A stretch of 34,508 bases of DNA. It comes from Planctomycetia bacterium. GTDB taxonomy: Bacteria > Planctomycetota > UBA1135 > GCA-002686595. The DNA lies in assembly GCA_005799545.1 (NCBI GenBank), contig SYGM01000133.1, positions 1 through 34,508 of the forward strand. Direction: 5' to 3'. Within the stretch, counting starts at the first letter, position 1. Every line of letters starts with the position of its first letter. The notes beneath the pieces were generated by a model, which ran no database searches, was not told the DNA's origin, and saw only the letters and a list, made by a program, of their open reading frames with translations. Shown here one piece after another: positions 32,224 to 34,508 of the stretch. A program made the position numbers and the translations under genes.

Positions 32224-33705
32224 CTAGAAGTCGATGCGGGACAGTCTCCAGGCGGCGATGGCCAGCAGCAGGGCTGCGAACACCACCGAACTCGTCAGCG
32301 ACCAGACGGTGTTGTACGGCCAACCGGCGGTCCAGCTGAGGCGCTTGCGATACCAATCCGCCTCTGAAAGCGCGCGCGGATCATCGCGGTCAAACTCCAT
32401 GCGCGCGAAGAGGAAACCGTAGTTCCGCTGCACCTGCTCCGGAGGCAGCGCATCTCCGGCCACGGAAGCCTCCCCGATCAGGAAGGAGTCGCCAACGCTG
32501 GTCCAGGAGCGCAGACGCCGCTGACCGTCTTCGCTCCAGACCACCAAGTCACCCCCGAAGGCTCCGTAGGAGAGACCTTCCAGCTTGGGCTGCGCCTCCG
32601 TCGGCAGCGTGGCGAGGAACTCCTTGGCCACCACACGCGAGCTGCGCTTGCGGATCTTGCCGTTGGCCGAGTCCATCAAGCGACTCTCGCGGCGAATGCT
32701 AAGCGTTCCGATCTGCTGATCGCCGCGTTTCCATTCCCAGACCGCAGGCTCGACGGAGAGATCCCGCAGGCCGCGCGTGCCCGTCAGCGAGAGGTCCTCC
32801 GGCTGCTCCTTCCAGTACGCACCGCTGGCGGTGTCCTGAATCAGGGTGACCTTGCCGCTGATGGACTCACGCAGATTGCCCACGATCAGGTCCGCATCCG
32901 TGGTCTTGGGCAGCGCATGGTGCGCCACATGGAGTGCGGTCTTGAGCGCTTGCAGCAGGCCGGATTCCGAATCCTCGGTCGGTGATTCCTCGCTGGCCTT
33001 GGCCTCGGCCTGCTGCTGCTGCTGGATGGCATCGCGGTGCTGCAGCGTGATCCAGCCGCGATGGATGCACCCGTTGAACAGGAAGAACATCAGGGCCACC
33101 AGAATGGCGGCCACGCTGCTGCGCGTGAGCACCGCGGTCAACGTCGATACCGCGTGCACCAGTGCAAAGACATAGACCAGCGAGGGAATGTTCCAGAGGA
33201 ACGCCGGATCGCTGTGGCCCGAGACCAGTAGCAATGACAGATGCAGACCCAGCACCAGCGCCGTGGACAGCAGTGCGACGAAGATGACCCCCGAGAGCCA
33301 GCGTGTCAGCAGCAGCGTGGTGCGCCCGATCGGGCGGGAGAAGACCACATCCGCGCTGCCCTTCTCCAGCATGCGCGGAACGAAGAACGCGGTGGCGGCG
33401 ATGCTGAACAGCACTCCGGCGGAACCCGCCAGATTCTGCACGATCATGTCTTGGAACCCGGCGATGAAGGACTTGTGGAAGTCCGCCGGCACTTCCATGC
33501 GCACGTTGCCGAAGGCCTCGAGGAATGCGCTCCAGGGGATCGTCTTGATCCCGAACAGGATCACCAGCCCTTCCTCGCGGGCACCGATCAGCAGTGTCGG
33601 CAGAATCAGGATGCCCGCGAGCACCAGCAGCAGCCGGAACACGCGGTTGTCGAGCACCTGATAGTAGGCATCGAGCGCCAGCGCCTTGGCGATGCTGCGG
33701 TTCAT
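32224..33705 (-). CDS. ABC-2 type permease with large extracytoplasmic insert
   Basis: A 493-residue membrane subunit of an ABC exporter. Residues about 25-45 are the first membrane helix, about 95-225 hold four to five more ('LLSTALVLGLHLSLLLV', 'LVYVFALVHAVSTLTAVL', 'VAAILVALMFFLFNGC'), and the last helix is at about 467-486. Between them, about 228-460, is a soluble domain of some 230 residues beginning with a Gln/Glu/Ser-rich segment ('QQQQQAEAKASEESPTEDSESG'), probably outside the cytoplasm. This insert makes the protein much longer than the typical ABC-2 permease (250-350). It overlaps the ATPase gene at ATGA and is 2 bp from glcD. Transport substrate unknown. Confidence 0.85.
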   Translation of the reverse strand: MNRSIAKALALDAYYQVLDNRVFRLLLVLAGILILPTLLIGAREEGLVILFGIKTIPWSAFLEAFGNVRMEVPADFHKSFIAGFQDMIVQNLAGSAGVLFSIAATAFFVPRMLEKGSADVVFSRPIGRTTLLLTRWLSGVIFVALLSTALVLGLHLSLLLVSGHSDPAFLWNIPSLVYVFALVHAVSTLTAVLTRSSVAAILVALMFFLFNGCIHRGWITLQHRDAIQQQQQAEAKASEESPTEDSESGLLQALKTALHVAHHALPKTTDADLIVGNLRESISGKVTLIQDTASGAYWKEQPEDLSLTGTRGLRDLSVEPAVWEWKRGDQQIGTLSIRRESRLMDSANGKIRKRSSRVVAKEFLATLPTEAQPKLEGLSYGAFGGDLVVWSEDGQRRLRSWTSVGDSFLIGEASVAGDALPPEQVQRNYGFLFARMEFDRDDPRALSEADWYRKRLSWTAGWPYNTVWSLTSSVVFAALLLAIAAWRLSRIDF

Positions 33706-34508
33706 CGTGCACCTCCCTGCCCGCCCACGAGTCCGATGAAGGCCTCTTCAAGGCTCTGCTTGCGCGGCGTGATCGATCGGATGCTCACACCGTGCCGTCG
33801 CAGGCGGTCGATCACGGCGTCGATCTCCTCTTCGTTGAGTCCCAGTTCGAAACCCGACTCGTCGCATCGCAGGCCGTGGCCCAGCCCGGCGAGCAGCGTC
33901 TCCAGGGGTTGCGGCGCGGCGGAGATGCCGAAGTGCACCGTGCCCGTGCGCGGAGTCAGCTCCGCCATGGTTCCGCTGCGCAGGATTCGGCCGTGCGACA
34001 TGATCACGGCGCGATCGCACATCAGCTCGACCTCCATCAGGAGGTGCGAATTGAGGAACAGCGTCGTGCCCTGCGCACGCAAGTCGCCGACCAGCTCGCG
34101 GATCGCCATGCGTCCCACGGGATCGACGCCATCGGTGGGCTCATCGAGGAAAACCAGCTCCGGCTCGTGGATCAGCGCCTGCGCGAGTCCGATGCGCTGC
34201 TGCATTCCCTTGGAGTACTGCGAGATCTTCTTGTCGGCCGCTTCGCTCATCCCGACGCGCTTCAGCAGCGTCGTCATGCGGTCATCGACTTCGCTGCTCT
34301 CGACACCGGACATCTGCGCGAAGAGTCGCAGCATCTGTCGGCCGGTGAGGTAGCCCGGCAGTCGGTGCGCCTCAGGCAGGTAGCCGGCCTTGCGGCGCGA
34401 CGCAGGATCCGACGGACGAAGACCGAAGATCTCTGCATCGCCCGAATAATCCTTCACGAGGCCCAGCAGGATCTTGACCATGGTGGTCTTGCCGGCGCCG
34501 TTGGGGCC
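33702..34508 (-). CDS. ABC transporter ATP-binding protein (5' end outside window)
   Basis: The gene runs off the right edge; 268 residues are visible. They begin exactly at Walker A 'GPNGAGKTT'. The Q-loop region reads 'GYLPEAHRLPGYLT', with Glu where many ATPases have Gln, as is common in the ABC-2 exporter branch. The signature is 'YSKGMQQRIGLAQAL', Walker B 'LVFLDEPT', D-loop 'GVDP', and the switch His is in 'FLNSHLLMEVE'. A C-terminal ~80-residue extension with a small regulatory fold ends in 'SLEEAFIGLVGGQGG', typical of this branch. An apparent start at 34481 is only an internal Met after Walker A. It pairs with the permease gene, which it overlaps. Confidence 0.92.
   Translation of the reverse strand, partial: GPNGAGKTTMVKILLGLVKDYSGDAEIFGLRPSDPASRRKAGYLPEAHRLPGYLTGRQMLRLFAQMSGVESSEVDDRMTTLLKRVGMSEAADKKISQYSKGMQQRIGLAQALIHEPELVFLDEPTDGVDPVGRMAIRELVGDLRAQGTTLFLNSHLLMEVELMCDRAVIMSHGRILRSGTMAELTPRTGTVHFGISAAPQPLETLLAGLGHGLRCDESGFELGLNEEEIDAVIDRLRRHGVSIRSITPRKQSLEEAFIGLVGGQGGAR

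Noticed and set aside
34479-34481. ATG as start of the ABC ATPase
   Set aside because: The Walker A motif lies directly upstream in frame, so this Met is internal and the gene continues beyond the window.

Overview
This window is high-GC, densely packed bacterial DNA with almost no intergenic space. Many starts and stops overlap (ATGA junctions), two divergent pairs have their start codons only 29-37 bp apart, and two convergent pairs overlap at their stops. Few genes have a clear Shine-Dalgarno (SD) sequence. Several have an extended -10 motif (TGn followed by TAnnnT-like) close to the start, in one case close enough to suggest a leaderless mRNA. A secreted HEAT-repeat plus von Willebrand A protein, many secreted proteins of unknown function and the SD-poor starts suggest a Planctomycetota-like or similar uncultured aerobic heterotroph. 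That is inference; no marker gene here fixes the phylum.

Layout. 1-702: the end of a protein with a (Lys-Ala-Glu)n tail and a small secreted pseudopilin-like protein. 709-3618 (-): a large M14 metallopeptidase lipoprotein. 3667-3740: tRNA-Ile(CAU). 3928-7677 (+): a three-gene operon of APC permease with a USP-like tail, TerC-family exporter and tandem universal stress protein. 7667-9858 (-): a DUF3050 protein and a glutamate/dicarboxylate-type Na+ symporter. 9896-12699 (+): a CstA-family carrier and an unknown secreted protein, closed by a strong terminator at 12725-12766. 12721-14181 (-): an unusual Old Yellow Enzyme-like reductase. 14211-17387 (+): a CoA-ester operon of SDR, RidA-like, crotonase-like and acyl-CoA dehydrogenase genes. 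17423-18468 (+): a thioredoxin-fold [2Fe-2S] ferredoxin and a PaaA-like ferritin-fold protein whose metal site looks degraded. 18525-23186 (+): a MuiA-like protein, a 5'-nucleotidase and a HEAT-VWA protein. 23253-28499 (+): enoyl-CoA hydratase, MDR dehydrogenase, 3-hydroxyacyl-CoA dehydrogenase, an M42 peptidase and two unknown membrane-anchored proteins. 28496-34508 (-): an ABC-2 exporter (ATPase cut by the window edge) followed by glycolate oxidase subunits glcD, glcE and glcF.

How the genes work together. The overall theme is aerobic use of amino acids, peptides, nucleotides, short acids, glycolate and CoA-activated acids. The most interesting part is 12.7-18.5 kb. There an OYE-like reductase, an SDR, a RidA-like protein without the usual arginine, a crotonase lacking both hydratase glutamates, an acyl-CoA dehydrogenase, a ferredoxin and a PaaA-like protein with altered diiron ligands sit side by side. 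Several are recognisable families with key residues changed, so their chemistry is probably not the textbook one. I infer a specialised ring- or enamine-type CoA-ester pathway, perhaps like the lower part of 2-aminobenzoyl-CoA degradation, but no substrate can be read from sequence alone. No CRISPR array, insertion sequence or phage genes were seen, and there is no gene-free stretch over 300 bp apart from 3619-3927, which holds the tRNA.
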